Assembly (NCBI GenBank): GCA_021018815.1
Contig: JAITYX010000009.1
Location: 8,372,501-8,436,500 of the forward strand
Direction of reading: 5' to 3'
Source: Talinum fruticosum
Lineage: Eukaryota > Streptophyta > Magnoliopsida > Caryophyllales > Talinaceae
DNA length: 64,000 bases
Shown: positions 33,475 through 44,358 of the stretch, in pieces
How positions within the stretch are numbered: position 1 is the stretch's first letter
How the letters are laid out: every line of letters begins with the position of its first letter
The notes under the pieces: model-generated
Told to the model about the DNA's origin: nothing
Databases searched by the model: none
What the model saw: only the letters and a program-made list of their open reading frames with translations
Translations under genes and position numbers: made by a program

Positions 33475-34210
33475 CAAACCATTAGGAATTTAATGTTTAT
33501 TATTAAAGTACAAAAAATATTAAAAATGGATGGTGATAAGGAGAAAGCGATAAGATTCATCTTATTTAATGAGGAAATAAGTAAATAACAATTTTACTTA
33601 AAAAAACAACGGAATTTATAAAACAAGGTTGACCCTGGTGTTAGGCTCTAAACTAGTCTTCTTCAGGTTCTCTCCTATACATATAATGAAATCTTTGCCT
33701 TTTTAAGCATCTGGCAAAGTGATTTGCTTGCATTCTTGTCTGCCTAACTTGATGTTGAACTTGGTGGGGTCGAATTCCTTGTGAGACATAGCCATAAATG
33801 GTACACGGATTGTGCTCTTTTCCTCACAAAACTCTTGTTCTAGTAGGATACTAAAGATGTTGTTATCTGACTGGTTAATCTAATCTAGGTTTGATTATTC
33901 CTTCTTGGGTAGTAGAATGGCTCTTCTAATATTCGAGTCATTAAAGGTTTCTACTCCTGTAACTAGATGATGTAGGGCTCTAGGAAGCCATACTAGGGAA
34001 ATCATTTTTTCCCGTAAGAATTGTCCATTAAGAGTGTCGGGGATATGGCTTGTCTGCCTTGAAAATAGCAGGTGTTTTTTTCTTGGTTTGAATTTCCCAT
34101 TTCGCTTTAGTAACTTTCTAAGCGAGTAGGATAATAGCCAACACCAAAATTGTAGTTGTTTTTAGAGTTTGGAGAAAATTGGATCTTCCTTGCACTCTCT
34201 TGCGTATTAT
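33475..34210 (-). pseudogene. Gypsy pol linker region between protease and RT
   Basis: Minus strand reads KNNYNFGVGYYPTRLESY near 34,150-34,100, then AISPTLLMDNSY and later LEQEFCEEKSTIRVPF and FDPTKFNIKLGRQECKQIT near 33,840-33,730. FGLGYxPTxxE-type sequence follows the GxGLG protease linker in Tat/Ogre-like pol. It continues the frame broken by LTR e at 34,211 and is itself cut by LTR4 at 33,474. Stops present. Confidence 0.65.
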
Positions 34211-35741
34211 TGTAGGAGCCACGACCCCTCCCTGTAGGGAAGTGGATCGAGTTTCCCTATGAATGTTGGCTTCATGCGATGTGTGCTTATCAAGCGAACG
34301 ATAAGGATTACGAAAGAGAGATTTAGGAACGGTTTGATTGGATATTTTTATTGAACATTTTATTCGAAGTGAATTTTAGAAGTATCGAGATATTATTTCG
34401 TGAGCAAAAATACTGCCCTGGCCAGGACCTAAGCTTGGTTTATTAAGCGATGCTCGTTAATGCCCGATCCATTTGGTAATTGGTGCCAGCTATCTAGTTG
34501 GGACTCGAGGAATCGATCTCCATCACGTAACGTAAGATGCCAAATTGATTAATTTTTCTAGTTTTTCACCTAAAATGCGAAGAAGTAATTTAAATATTAA
34601 AAAGATTAAAAGGGAGTCACCAATAAATTTTAGGAATAAAATATAATAAAAATAAAATAAGCACTTTTCTAAATTTGGTACAAAAAGTCAAAATTAAAAG
34701 AGGTTTTAGAAAGGACTCCATCAGTCTTAAACTAATGATTCGGTGTTCGGGGTGAAGGTATGAAATAAATAAGGTTGCTCCTTATTCCACTCATCAAAAG
34801 ACGACCTCTACTAATTGCAAAAGTGAATTTAAATTGCATTAAGAAAATAAAGCAAACAACATGCAATAGGAAGAATTTAAAGGCAAACAAAACATGCTTG
34901 AAAGCGATAAATAAAGAAATTAAGAGAAAACAACAAAAAAAGGCAATAAAAGAAAGGAAAGTGAAAAGGGAAAGCAAGAAATAAAAGATTACAGCGGGCA
35001 GGGAAGAAAGTAAAGTGATTGCATCATTAAAACCACAATATAGAAGCTAATAAATGACTTAAATTAAATAAACAAACCTCGGGATGGTGGAATGACGCCC
35101 TCGGGTCAACCCACCCGCTAAGCTTGAATCATGATGAGATTTCAACGGAGAGACAATATAGGATGATGACAAGCGAAAGAGGAAAAAAACCTTTTATGAG
35201 TGGTTTAGAAAAGAAGTTTTGGAGTGTTTGTGGAGAGAGTAGTATGGAGAGAAGATAGAGTGGGCAAATTCGGTAATTGCGGGGCTTTTCCAATAGAATT
35301 GGTGTGTAAAGGTGTATGAAATAAGGGAGAGAGGCCCCCTATTTATAGGGAATTTTAGGGTTTAGGAATCCTTAACCTTAGCTTCGAAGTCGTCGGCCTA
35401 AGAGATAAACCGGTCGAGAATGGATATAGGAGATCTGGCGAGCCGAAATACGGAACTACGTAGTTCGGGAGGGGGCTCGAAATCGGTGCTTGTTTTGTGT
35501 GACCTTTCATGTTGTCTCAAAAAGCATGACATGCCTAGGAAGATGTGTTTTGGGCTGTTCATGAAATCGATTGACTTTTTATGGGCTAGTTGGCCTTTGT
35601 GGGCTAAAATGTGTATTATCACTCTACTTTAGTCCGATCTTGACCGAAGCATGTAAATGGTACAAGGTTTTCATCACCGAGCTAACAAAAATAAAATAAA
35701 TAAATAAATAGAAAAGGAACGACACTTTTTAGGTGTCTACG
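34211..35741 (-). repeat. Solo LTR e, gypsy family, inserted in a relative's pol
   Basis: Plus-strand edges TGTAGGAGCCACGACCC and AGGTGTCTACG (last A is G). Internal blocks shared with LTR a/b/d: GACTCCATCAGTCTTA, GATTACAGCGGGCAGGGA, CTATTTATAGGGA. Flanks ATTAT (34,206-34,210) and ATTAC (35,742-35,746) look like a 5-bp duplication with one change. It splits GYFLGLV from FGVGYYPTR in the surrounding pol, consistent with insertion into a coding region of the same family. Confidence 0.85.
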
Positions 35742-36300
35742 ATTACCAATCCGAGAAAATACCCCTTCTTTTTCAGCATTGCATGAACATCAAGGTTTGA
35801 GTAAAGATCAATGTTAAATGGTACTTTATCCTTTTCTAATGCCGTCATAATATCGAACATGAATAATTCTTCATCATTATCGTCATGTTTTATATCTACT
35901 ATTAACTCCTTATTCGTGATGGTGGCATAAAGATCATCACCGTCAATAATTATCACTTGATCTTTGATGAGCATTTTTACTTCTTAATATAGTGTATAGG
36001 GAGCTGGGTAAATGATCACGAGACAATGTTTTAAAGGTAGATTAAAAGTAGTAGGGATGTCCAAGACTTAAAAGTCCACATTCTTTGCTATCGGTCCGAC
36101 ATCTATGAGAAGAGTAATTATTCCTAGGACGGCTCTTAGAGTTGTCGTATGCTATAAGATGCACGAGTTTGGTTAAACAATATAAGGAATTCTTATGTGC
36201 AAGGCCTTCTTAGGGGTAGATCTTTGTTGCCAAAGGTGATGGTTCCTCGTCCGGTATTGATCATGTGCACTACTGGCTCTAGTGAATTCTTAAGTGATAC
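35742..36300 (-). pseudogene. Gypsy protease and linker
   Basis: Minus strand 36,200-36,060 reads TTLRAVLGIITLLIDVGPI, VLDIPTTFNLPL, matching the RAxxGxRxEVxGxIxLxxxIGP / FxVMDIxPxYxxLLGRPWI protease region. From 35,974: LIKDQVIIIDGDDLYATI and a Asp/Glu-rich stretch, ending MLKKKGYFLGL where LTR e begins. The catalytic DxG part is not legible to me. Decayed. Confidence 0.65.
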
Positions 36301-37109
36301 CTTAATTTTGCTTGAGCTCATCTATCAAGGATTGCATGTGCTTTTTAGAAGTGGCTATAACTTCGTTATATAGACACGTCAACCTTAACATTATGAAATT
36401 GTTTATAAATGGGGTATTCTTCCTTTGCAACTGCTTTTCCTCTTTATGATTCTTTGGTTAGTTGTGGACCTATTGGTGAGTTATGATGTCCGAACCTAGT
36501 TAAGAACTTAACATATGAAGTTTGCTTCTTTCGAGAAGTCGTCATCTTCTATGGGTTTTGTGCCCCAAAAGTTATCATCACTTGTCTAGCTTAATGTAGT
36601 GACTCGCATTTGTTACTTTATACACATCCTCTTCATTGCTAGCCCTTAATCCACATATTTTAGCATAAAAGGAGGAATGCTAGCTTGTGGTTTAGGTCCC
36701 TTAATGTCTTCTATGAAACACATAAGGGTCTCATTCACCTAAGATCAGCTCAAAGAAGACAGTTAAGGTTCCATTGAAATGGTTTTTGTTGTTGTTCGAT
36801 TTTTGGGTAGTTTTGGGTAAAGGTATTTGTCCATTCTAAAAATACCTTCCAACTTATTTTGAAGGTCCAACATTGTTCATTGTTCTGTCCTCTTGCTTAA
36901 TAGTAGTTTTCAAAATTTCCAAGCATCCCAATTTTTGGATTGTTTGACGAGTTTTTGTAGTACTTGTAATGAATGGAAGCTCAATTTTCCTTTAGAGAAA
37001 AGGTGATCTGAAGCTTGGGCATAAGAGTTGTTCATTAGAGTGTATTTAGTACACTTGGTGTAAAGCATTGACATTTGCACTCCTACTTTTAGTACTAGAT
37101 TTTTCTTTT
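36301..37109 (-). pseudogene. Gypsy gag C-terminal region
   Basis: Follows the gag domain after LTR8 is removed. In one minus frame EKEKSSTKSRSANVNALHQV (near 37,090-37,040) parallels REKETSNLSNTSRGADVNAL of copy G1, then PSFRSPFLYRKIELPF near 36,990. A CCHC-type knuckle is not legible. Toward 36,300 the text is too decayed to assign. Confidence 0.5.
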
Positions 37110-38573
37110 TGAACACTCAAGCATGATAAACTAACCTCTTAATTGATTTTGTGTTAAAGTCATTCATCTAAATTTAGGATTAACTAAGATGCATCATAAA
37201 AGAAATTCACAACACTAAGTAATCATAGATGATTGACCTAAGAGTTTGTACTTAGATGATTCTTATTAAAAGTCTAACGACTCGGTTCTACTTCAGAATG
37301 TCTAAACCGACCAAGTCATATTAATCGAGCTTGGCTGAGCCACACGGTTTTGGGAAATTAAAAACTCGGTATGACTCGGACATTAAGTTTGCCCAAATAA
37401 TTTCATATTCATATCTTCGCTTAGAAACTAGCATGCTTCAAGAATTGAACTAAAATTACTTGTCTTCATAATATCTAATCTCGATTCACTTTGCCAAAAT
37501 TGATTAGGTTGGCAAACACGGAAATATATTTAAATAACTAATGAAATTATCTTTAATAAGCTTATTCTTTTGTGTAAGATACAACTAGAATTAGATAAAT
37601 TGACTACTAGAGTTAAAAAATTCTAGTTTAAAAGATTAAGGAGATTTGGTTTTTAAATGCTTGATTTAGACTATTCCTAATGTAATCTTGGATCAAAGTA
37701 TTTTTATACTTTAATTAACATTAGGTTCTTTACTTGTTGAAAGACTGCACACGTGAAAACCCGAAAATTACGAGATAGACTCATCTTCCTTGACAAGCCT
37801 ATCTGTTGTCGTTTTGGGCAATTTCGCTTTTTGAATCTAACTTATTTTTCTACCTTATCTTTCATATGCTTTAAGTTTGTAGAACAGTTTCGAAAGCTAG
37901 GACCTAAGCTCAACGACTAATTTAGAAATGGTCTAGAAATTGAGTCCTCAAACTATCTTTTACAACGGCTAGCTAACCCGACTTCTTCTAGCTAAAGACA
38001 CAAGGACCCTCTTCCAAGTAGCCTATAAATAAAAGCAACGATAAAGAGTTATAATATTATTGGAACCAAGTGCTTAGTCAATTCATTCTTCTAGCTTACA
38101 ACTCTCACTTGTACTCTCATATATTTTTCTGAGTTCTAACTCTTGTAAGAAAAGTCTTGTACTTTCCATTTCATTTTAAACACTTTTCTTAGTCATCTCT
38201 TAAATAATTTAATAAAATACCTTCAACTCGATTGTCCAAGTTGGAAAGGGTACGTCAAATTGGAAGTAATTTGTCGAGATAAGGGAATTTCTAAGCATGG
38301 AAAAATTATAAGAGATTTGTCTAAGGGAGCAAATCTAGGTAGTCATTAACTATGTATTCGTGTATTCAAATAGTGGAGTTTGACTTTGTACTTTGATTAG
38401 CACGGTCCGAGGTTTTTGCCCCGGGAGGGTTTCTGGTAAAACAATTGTCTTCATTCTTTCGTGTTTCGAGCCACTCTAGACTCGGTTTCTTTGTATGAGA
38501 TATCTTAGCTTTGAACTTCAATTTCTAAAATTTTCTTTCATCGGTGATTAGCCTCTCCCCAAGTGAACTTTCA
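37110..38573 (+). repeat. Solo LTR8, copia family II, perfect 5-bp duplication
   Basis: Starts TGAACACTCAAGC and ends CAAGTGAACTTTCA. Flanked by CTTTT on both sides (37,105-37,109 and 38,574-38,578), an exact 5-bp target duplication. TATA box CTATAAATAAAAG at about 38,023. It shares the LTR scaffold with family I (AGCACGGTCCGAGGTTTTTGCC, GGGAGGGTTTC) but is diverged throughout, and is closest to the LTR at 44,359-45,056. No internal sequence adjoins it. Confidence 0.92.
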
Positions 38574-39540
38574 CTTTTCTTTCATCTGTTAGTTACTTCG
38601 TAGTTTGTCACAAATTTTGTTTTCGTGGTTGACAACTTCTCTTCGATCACTATTGCAACATCTCTAAGGCTAGAAAAGCTCATGGCAGACAAGAACTTTA
38701 ATTGTTGGCTATAAGCGGGCCGTAAATGTTTAACAATAATCCTCACTTGATCCTTGTTTGAGGGTCTCCATGTGACCAGACTTCTACCCTCAAGCGAGTG
38801 AGGAAATAAGTGAAGTTCTCTTTCTCTTCCTGTAATAAGCTTTAAGTAGCGGAGAGTGAGTGGTAGATTCGTATTGTAAGAGTATTAGTGTAGGAACTCT
38901 TTATGAAAATTTGTTCACTTTGTGAACTTGTGTGGATCAACGAGTATTGTACTATTTCATAGTGTATTTATCAAATGTCGAAGGAAATATAACATAGTAT
39001 GTGTCCTCTAGTACATTTTTAAGGTCATTGCCTATATAAAATTCCCCATGTCATGATGAGGGTTATCTTTCCATTAAATTTGTTGTCGGACATAGTAAAC
39101 TTATGGGGGTATATTTCTTTTTGGAATCGAAGTGAATCTCATGTAGTTAAAATAATGAGTCTCTTGAATATAGAAGACTCCCATAGTAATTCTTCTATCT
39201 GGTCAACTCAAGAATGAAATGTGGGTTCCTTAGTGGCCATCACCCTCATGTTTAACCTCTTCTTCATCTCTCTATCCCCATTCGGCGAATTCTCATTTCC
39301 CCCTTTTTGTTAAGGTTGTCAATGGCTCCATTTATAGCCTCAATGTTCTTATCTTGGACCTCTATTTTCTTAATAAAATCCTTAATCAAAATCATTAGAG
39401 GTTCAACTCCTTCTGTAGACATGTTCGAAGGTGAGTTGGGCATTGTATCTGTTTGTGGGCAATTTATCGAAGTTGATCCTCTGTTCCCTAGTCTCTCTAA
39501 CCGCCAACTGCTAGGATTCCGATGATACCCGATAGGCTTC
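38574..39540 (-). pseudogene. Gypsy gag of element E5
   Basis: Third copy of the family gag. Minus strand: MSTEGVEPLMILIKDFIKKI near 39,420-39,360, then the MPDIKF-equivalent near 39,080, TYYVIFPSTFDKY near 38,990 (compare IIFPWTFDTDVMKWY in G1), and DREEVVNHENKICDKL near 38,640-38,590. Frameshifts and stops throughout. Continues at 37,109 after the LTR8 insertion. Confidence 0.7.
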
Positions 39541-40876
39541 CATATCTTGTCCCATAAAAAAAAGTGCTTAGGACTAGCCCATTTTTAGGAAAATCTTAGG
39601 GATAATTTAGGAATTTTAAGTGTTAAACCCCATTGATTGTTGGAGAAAATTAACCCTAAAACAAAAAAATATAGAAATTGACATTACCTTTTTTGGATGT
39701 AGAAAATGCAGAAATAAAGATGGACCATCCAAAAGGGTAGAGAGAAGATGGCCAAATCATGGCCAATGTAAAATATATAAACTAAGGAAAAAAGTGAAAA
39801 TAGACCTTCCTAAATTTTTTAGCTACAATCGAAAATGGACCTTATTAAGTTTTTTTGGCTAGAATGCTAACAAATGACTCCCTAAAAGAAGGATAAAAAA
39901 ACTTTAGGTGAGGCAAAGAATATGGAGTCACCCTAAGGTAAATAATTTGGCTAAATGCAAAAGAATAGACCCACCTACAAGAGGGATTAATTTTTCTTTT
40001 TTGCTAAATGCGAAATTGAAATCACGAGAAGAAAAAAAAGATTTTTTTTCCGACTAATGTAAACAGAATGGACTCACCCTAAAGGGGAATGATTATTGTT
40101 TTTTTCCTACATACAAAAATAAAGGGATAGCAACAATATACCACCTAATTGAGATGCAAAATAGGCCCCAACAGCAGTGCGTGGTTTAAACGAGGATCCA
40201 CGACGGGTCGAGATCCGACCCTTAGACTTGTTATGGCTTTGATATTTTTTAAGACATGGGAGAGAAAGTGGACCAACCTAATAAAAACTTTCTAACTTAA
40301 TATGTAGACATGGACTGACACTGAAAGGAAAAAAATTTTTAATTTGGATAAATACACAAAACGAACTTATTCGAAATTTTATTATATTTTTGTTTTTACA
40401 CGAATGTAAGAATTATTAGGCTTGATTGGGTTTAATTAGGATAAACTGTATGGAGGCTTAAGGAAAGTGTTAAAATAAAATGAAAACAATCACATGCAAG
40501 CACACAAATGAGTTCCAACTAAAACAAAAGGTTCATGTTGACAAGGGATCAACGGTCGGATAAACATGGTTAACATACTCCGAACATTTTGTCTCCCTTA
40601 TTATGAACAATGAAACTTAAATATTCAGTGCTCCATTCATCAAGCATCAAGAGAGCACGTTATGAGTGGAAAAGTAATCACATCTCAATATTAAAGTCCA
40701 GTGAACCCACTGACATAGTAATCTAACTTATCTCGAAAAAAAAAGTAATTAAAGGTAGAGCCTAAAGGTCTCAATATCAATGTTCAAGGTTACCTAAATT
40801 CAACAATTCCTAATACAAACTTGATTAAAACTGATGAATCTAATTTTGGAATCTCACCTTTTTAATAAGTCTTCCC
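39541..40876 (-). repeat. Gypsy leader of element E5, decayed tandem repeats
   Basis: No gene. 39,690-40,100 retains fragments of the ~60-bp leader unit (ATGGACTCACCCTAA, TTTTGGCTA), and 40,640-40,860 is collinear with the LTR-proximal leader at 25,060-25,400. More decayed than the other two copies. Confidence 0.6.
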
Positions 40877-41010
40877 AGTAAGAACCACAGCCCGGACGCA
40901 AATCATGTTCCCCATGAATTTTGATTTAAGATACGAGTGCTTATCATGGAATAAGGCTTTTAATTTTTTAAACGTTAATTTGCTGTTTTAAGAACCATTT
41001 GGGATGACCA
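40877..41010 (-). repeat. Gypsy LTR f fragment (5' LTR remnant of E5)
   Basis: AGTAAGAACCACAGCCCGGACG aligns with TGTAGGAACC(A)CGA-CCC edges of LTRs b, d and e, followed by ATGAATTTTG...GTGCTTATC as in LTR e (34,254-34,292). The similarity fades near 41,000 and copia coding sequence is recognisable by 41,099, so the breakpoint lies between. Only about 130 bp of LTR remain. Confidence 0.6.
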
Positions 41011-41098
41011 GAATTATACATGAATGCTCATCCATACCTTTGATTTAGCAAATTAGAGTCTTTAATGCTTAGTTCCTTGGTGGATTCTCGGTTTCTTC

Positions 41099-42200
41099 TT
41101 AAGCTTGTGAAGTCCGAGTTGAGTCTTGAACTAGGTCGATCGGGGACTTAGTTCTTTTATGTTGACTATTTTTAAGCTCAACTTCAATGAAATCATCATG
41201 ATATCTTCTTAACATGAGAATTGAGAATGTGGACTCACTTATCCTGCCACAGTGAGCCTTATCAAAAACAACGTGGATACTTTCTTCCACTTTGTTAGTT
41301 CCCTTGGTAAAAAGACGTAAGATTTACTATGGTTTTAGTAACCAAGAAAAATACCTTCATCCGATCTAGCATCAAATTTAGTTAAGTGATCTTTACCATT
41401 ATTGTGAACAAAACACTTGCATCGAAAAGAATTTAAATATGACGTATTCGTTTCTTACATTTGTAGAGCTCATATGGTGTCTTCTTGAGAATAGCACATA
41501 TTAGACTCTAGTTCAATGTGGAGTTGGCGGTGTTGACTGCCTCAACCCATAAGTAATATGGTATATCATTCTCAATCATCATTGTTCTACCAATCTCTTC
41601 AAGGGTTCTGTTCTTTCTTTCTACAACTCCATTTTGTTGAATTGTTCTTAGTGTAAAGAAGTTGTCAAAGATTCCAGATTTTTCACATAATTTTACAAAC
41701 TTAAAGTAGTCGAATCTTCCATGGTCAAATTTTGTCCTTATGATCTGAGTCCCATATTCAAACTTGTACATGTCTACAAACTCTGAAGAACTCCTTCAAT
41801 GGGTCCTTCTTATTCTTAATAAAACACACCTAGGTGAATCCGAATAATCATCAATAAGAATAGGTACATAAGATTTACCTCCTAGGCTTTTTCTTGGATT
41901 TTTCTCACACAAATCCATGTGAATCAGCTCAAGCACTTTAGATGTGGAAACAAATTTATGTGTTTTAAAGGATGATCTAACATGTTTCACTTTTGTATAA
42001 GCATCACAAATTTTATCTTTATTAAATGCATGCTTAAGGAGTCCTCGGAGTAACCCATCGATGACAATTACTTAATTTTATGCATGCCAATATGACCTAA
42101 TCTACAATGTTATGTCCAAGAATCATCATTAACTATAACTTTAAGACATGATAAATTCTGAGTGGAATAGCTTAAAGAGATAGTATAGGTGTTACTTACC
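41099..42200 (-). pseudogene. copia integrase (element C)
   Basis: Minus strand: pre-integrase remnant near 42,120-42,000, then SKVLELIHMDLCEKNPRKSL (about 41,940-41,880, first catalytic Asp), ILIDDYSDSP, then IIRTKFDHGRFDYFKFV (41,745-41,690, second Asp), TIQQNGVVERKNRTLEEIGR (41,650-41,590, catalytic Glu). The C-terminal block ends with VEESIHVVFDKAHCGRIS (41,290-41,230). Two longer clean stretches survive, but there are frameshifts between them. Coding sequence stops near 41,099 at a rearrangement breakpoint. Confidence 0.85.
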
Positions 42201-43460
42201 TCGGACCATACAGTTTGGTTTCATTCGTTGTTGCATCAAAGATGAAACAGTTGATCCAAGTGAACCTTACCTCTTGACGTTTGTCACATAGTTGAGATAT
42301 GCACTGAAGGTTAGACTTGAGCCCTTCAACGAGGTAGACTAAATTGGCTAAGATGTGTCCATATCCAACCTATCTAATCCCAACAATCTTACCTTTGTTA
42401 CTACCTCGAAAATTAACTCTACCAGACATCCATCTTCTCCGGATCGGACAAGAGTCATAAATTCTTGGTCTTACGTCTTGAATAACCACTATCTAAGTAC
42501 CAGTGGTTTTTCTTCTCTTTCGATGTATCCGGAAAATAAGACACATTAACCTTTCTTACTTCTTCTTACAAACCCAGTAATTGTCCCTACTGAGGTCATT
42601 TTTAGAGGACTAAGGACACTCCTTGGAACCTAAATTTGAATAATCTTAGGTCTAGTGTGATTTTTACCCCTCTTATTTAAAAATCAAGTCGCGAGTTTTG
42701 TTAAAATCCTTTCTTTTGTAAGAAGTTTGGGAAGACCTTTCCTAATAAACTTTTCTAGTCTTAGTCCTTTTTCTCATACGTTGAGTTGGACCATGCTTAG
42801 CTCTTTTGAAAATGATTTTTGAAGAATCCTTTTCTAAAAGACTCTTATATGAGTTACCCTCCTATTTAGAGTTAAAACCTAAACCTTATTTTCTAATAGA
42901 GACACACTTGAGAACCCATAAGCAAATCAAGGTTTTTCGATATTGAGTGAGTTTTAAAACTAAGTTCTAAGACTCTTGAAGAATTTTCTTCAAAAGATCA
43001 TCCTCGACTTTCAAGAACTCAAACTAAGTCTCATTATCTTTTAAGCTTATCTCAAATACCTTTCTGCTCATTCTCGGTTTTTCGAGTTTTTCTAAATCAT
43101 TTTTCAAAACTTTGTTCTAAGTTTTTAAAGACGCAAATTTTTCTTTAAAAATCGTAGAATCGGAATTATTTAGCTAGATCTTTCTTTGAATAAATAAGAA
43201 AATAGTCAATTACTTATTAGGGATCAGTTTCTGCATAATCAAACAACTCTTATTTTAACTTAGTTTCTTCATTTGAGTCGGTCATGGCCATCAAACACTT
43301 GGATTTGTCCTCAATGTCATTCTCATCATCGTCCGTCTTCACTTGAAGTAGCCACCATGACCTTGTTCTTATTGTAATCTTTCTTCCTCTTTGGGAAGTC
43401 CTTAACCATATATTCTTTGCTACAACACTAAAAACAACTGGAGTTTCGGTGGAAGAATAT
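42201..43460 (-). pseudogene. copia gag C-terminus and protease (element C)
   Basis: Near 42,500-42,470 the minus strand reads WYLDSGYSRR, equivalent to LDSGCSRHM, so the protease Asp is present but the Cys and the HM are changed. GKIVGI and NLVYLVEGLKSN follow near 42,390-42,310. Upstream, 42,900-43,250, is the charged region seen in the copy at 52,621-53,022. The zinc knuckle near 43,440 is ruined (CxxC no longer legible). Many stops. Confidence 0.7.
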
Positions 43461-44335
43461 TTAAAGAGAAAGAGGATTTACCATTGCTTGTCATTTTTAA
43501 GACCTCATTCCTTGTCTTTTTCTGCCACTTCTTGTGTTTCATCATTCTTTGGAAACATCCGGCTAGAAGCACCATAAGGTCTTCCTCCGAATCTAAGCTG
43601 CTTGGAGTTGGTCTAGCATCTTCCGAGGCTTTCAAGGAAACGTTCTTTCTTGTACTAACCTTAGATTACTCATCCTTCTTGGAGATGCAGCTCATGGATC
43701 AGTAGTTTCCCAATGAGTTCATCAAGCTTTAACTTGCTAAGGTCCTAAGCTTCTTCGATAGTCATCACCTTTGGACGCCATTTGTTCTCTACAACACATC
43801 TCAAAAATTTTCTAACTACTTCATTGGACATCTTCTTACCAAGCGACTTTAGATTGTTTACTATCTCAGTAAAATTCATATACATCTAGATAATCCCTTC
43901 ATCATCCGCATTTTGAATAGCTCATACTTCTGGAGGTACTTGGTTGATTTTGGTATGCCCGACCTGACTTGTTCGATCATAAGTGGTTACCAATGTGTCC
44001 TATAATTCCTTGGCCATAATACACAGGATCAGAATCTATTAAACTCAAATGAGTCTAATGCGCACATTAGGATATCCATGACTCTGTGATGCTCCTTGTG
44101 ATTTTTCTCTCATCCTCTATGTACTCTGTCTTTAACTTTGGCACTTGTTTCATTGTTGAATTGCTTCATTGGGACAGTGTTTCCATCTGTGATGATTTCC
44201 CATGCATCTTCGTCTTAATCTTGTACGAAGCATTGCATCAATTTCTTTCAAAGGACAAAGTTAGACCTTCCTTCATTACATTCTCCCTTGAGATGAGATA
44301 TAATCTTTAAAACTTCGGAGTGTTAATTCTTTTAA
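43461..44335 (-). pseudogene. copia gag, UBN2-type domain (element C)
   Basis: The only copy in the window that keeps the N-terminal gag. Minus strand blocks: QDEDAWEIITDGNTVPMK (about 44,215-44,160), MDILMCALDSFEFNRF (about 44,075-44,030), TKINQ..KYELFKMR (43,960-43,915), FTEIVNNLKSLGKKMSNEVV (43,880-43,825), RPKVMTIEEA, LSKLKLDELIGKLLIHE (43,735-43,690). These match gag_pre-/UBN2 (PF14227) order. Separated by stops and frameshifts. Confidence 0.8.
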
Positions 44336-44343
44336 CAAGGCTA

Positions 44344-44356
44344 GGCTATGATACCA
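44344..44356 (-). promoter_or_regulatory. Primer binding site, initiator tRNA-Met type
   Basis: Minus strand reads TGGTATCATAGCC two bases inside the LTR7 end; copia elements usually carry TGGTATCAGAGC, complementary to the 3' end of initiator tRNA-Met. One substitution. It fixes the LTR7 edge and the element's direction, and is the only clear copia primer site in the window. Confidence 0.82.
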
Positions 44357-44358
44357 AT

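Larger units (their letters stand above)
25426..41010 (-). mobile_element. Nearly full-length gypsy element E5 (Tat/Ogre-like) with three nested solo LTRs
   Basis: Minus-strand order from the right: 5' LTR remnant f, repeat-bearing leader, gag, protease, linker, RT, RNase H, integrase, long 3' region, 3' LTR d. Protease-RT-RNase H-integrase order defines gypsy; the pol motifs (HKEAEAYVND, KAIQEMP, GRLQYVSRFISKL, RWTIMLLEFELKYV) are those of Tat/Ogre-type elements (from memory). Interrupted by a copia solo LTR (31,859-33,474), a gypsy solo LTR (34,211-35,741) and a family II copia LTR (37,110-38,573). Removing them leaves about 11 kb. All genes carry stops. Confidence 0.85.

Noticed and set aside
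37110..38573. Small host promoter and 5' UTR because of a clear TATA box
   Set aside because: The exact CTTTT duplication and TGAA...TTCA ends show that it is a solo LTR.
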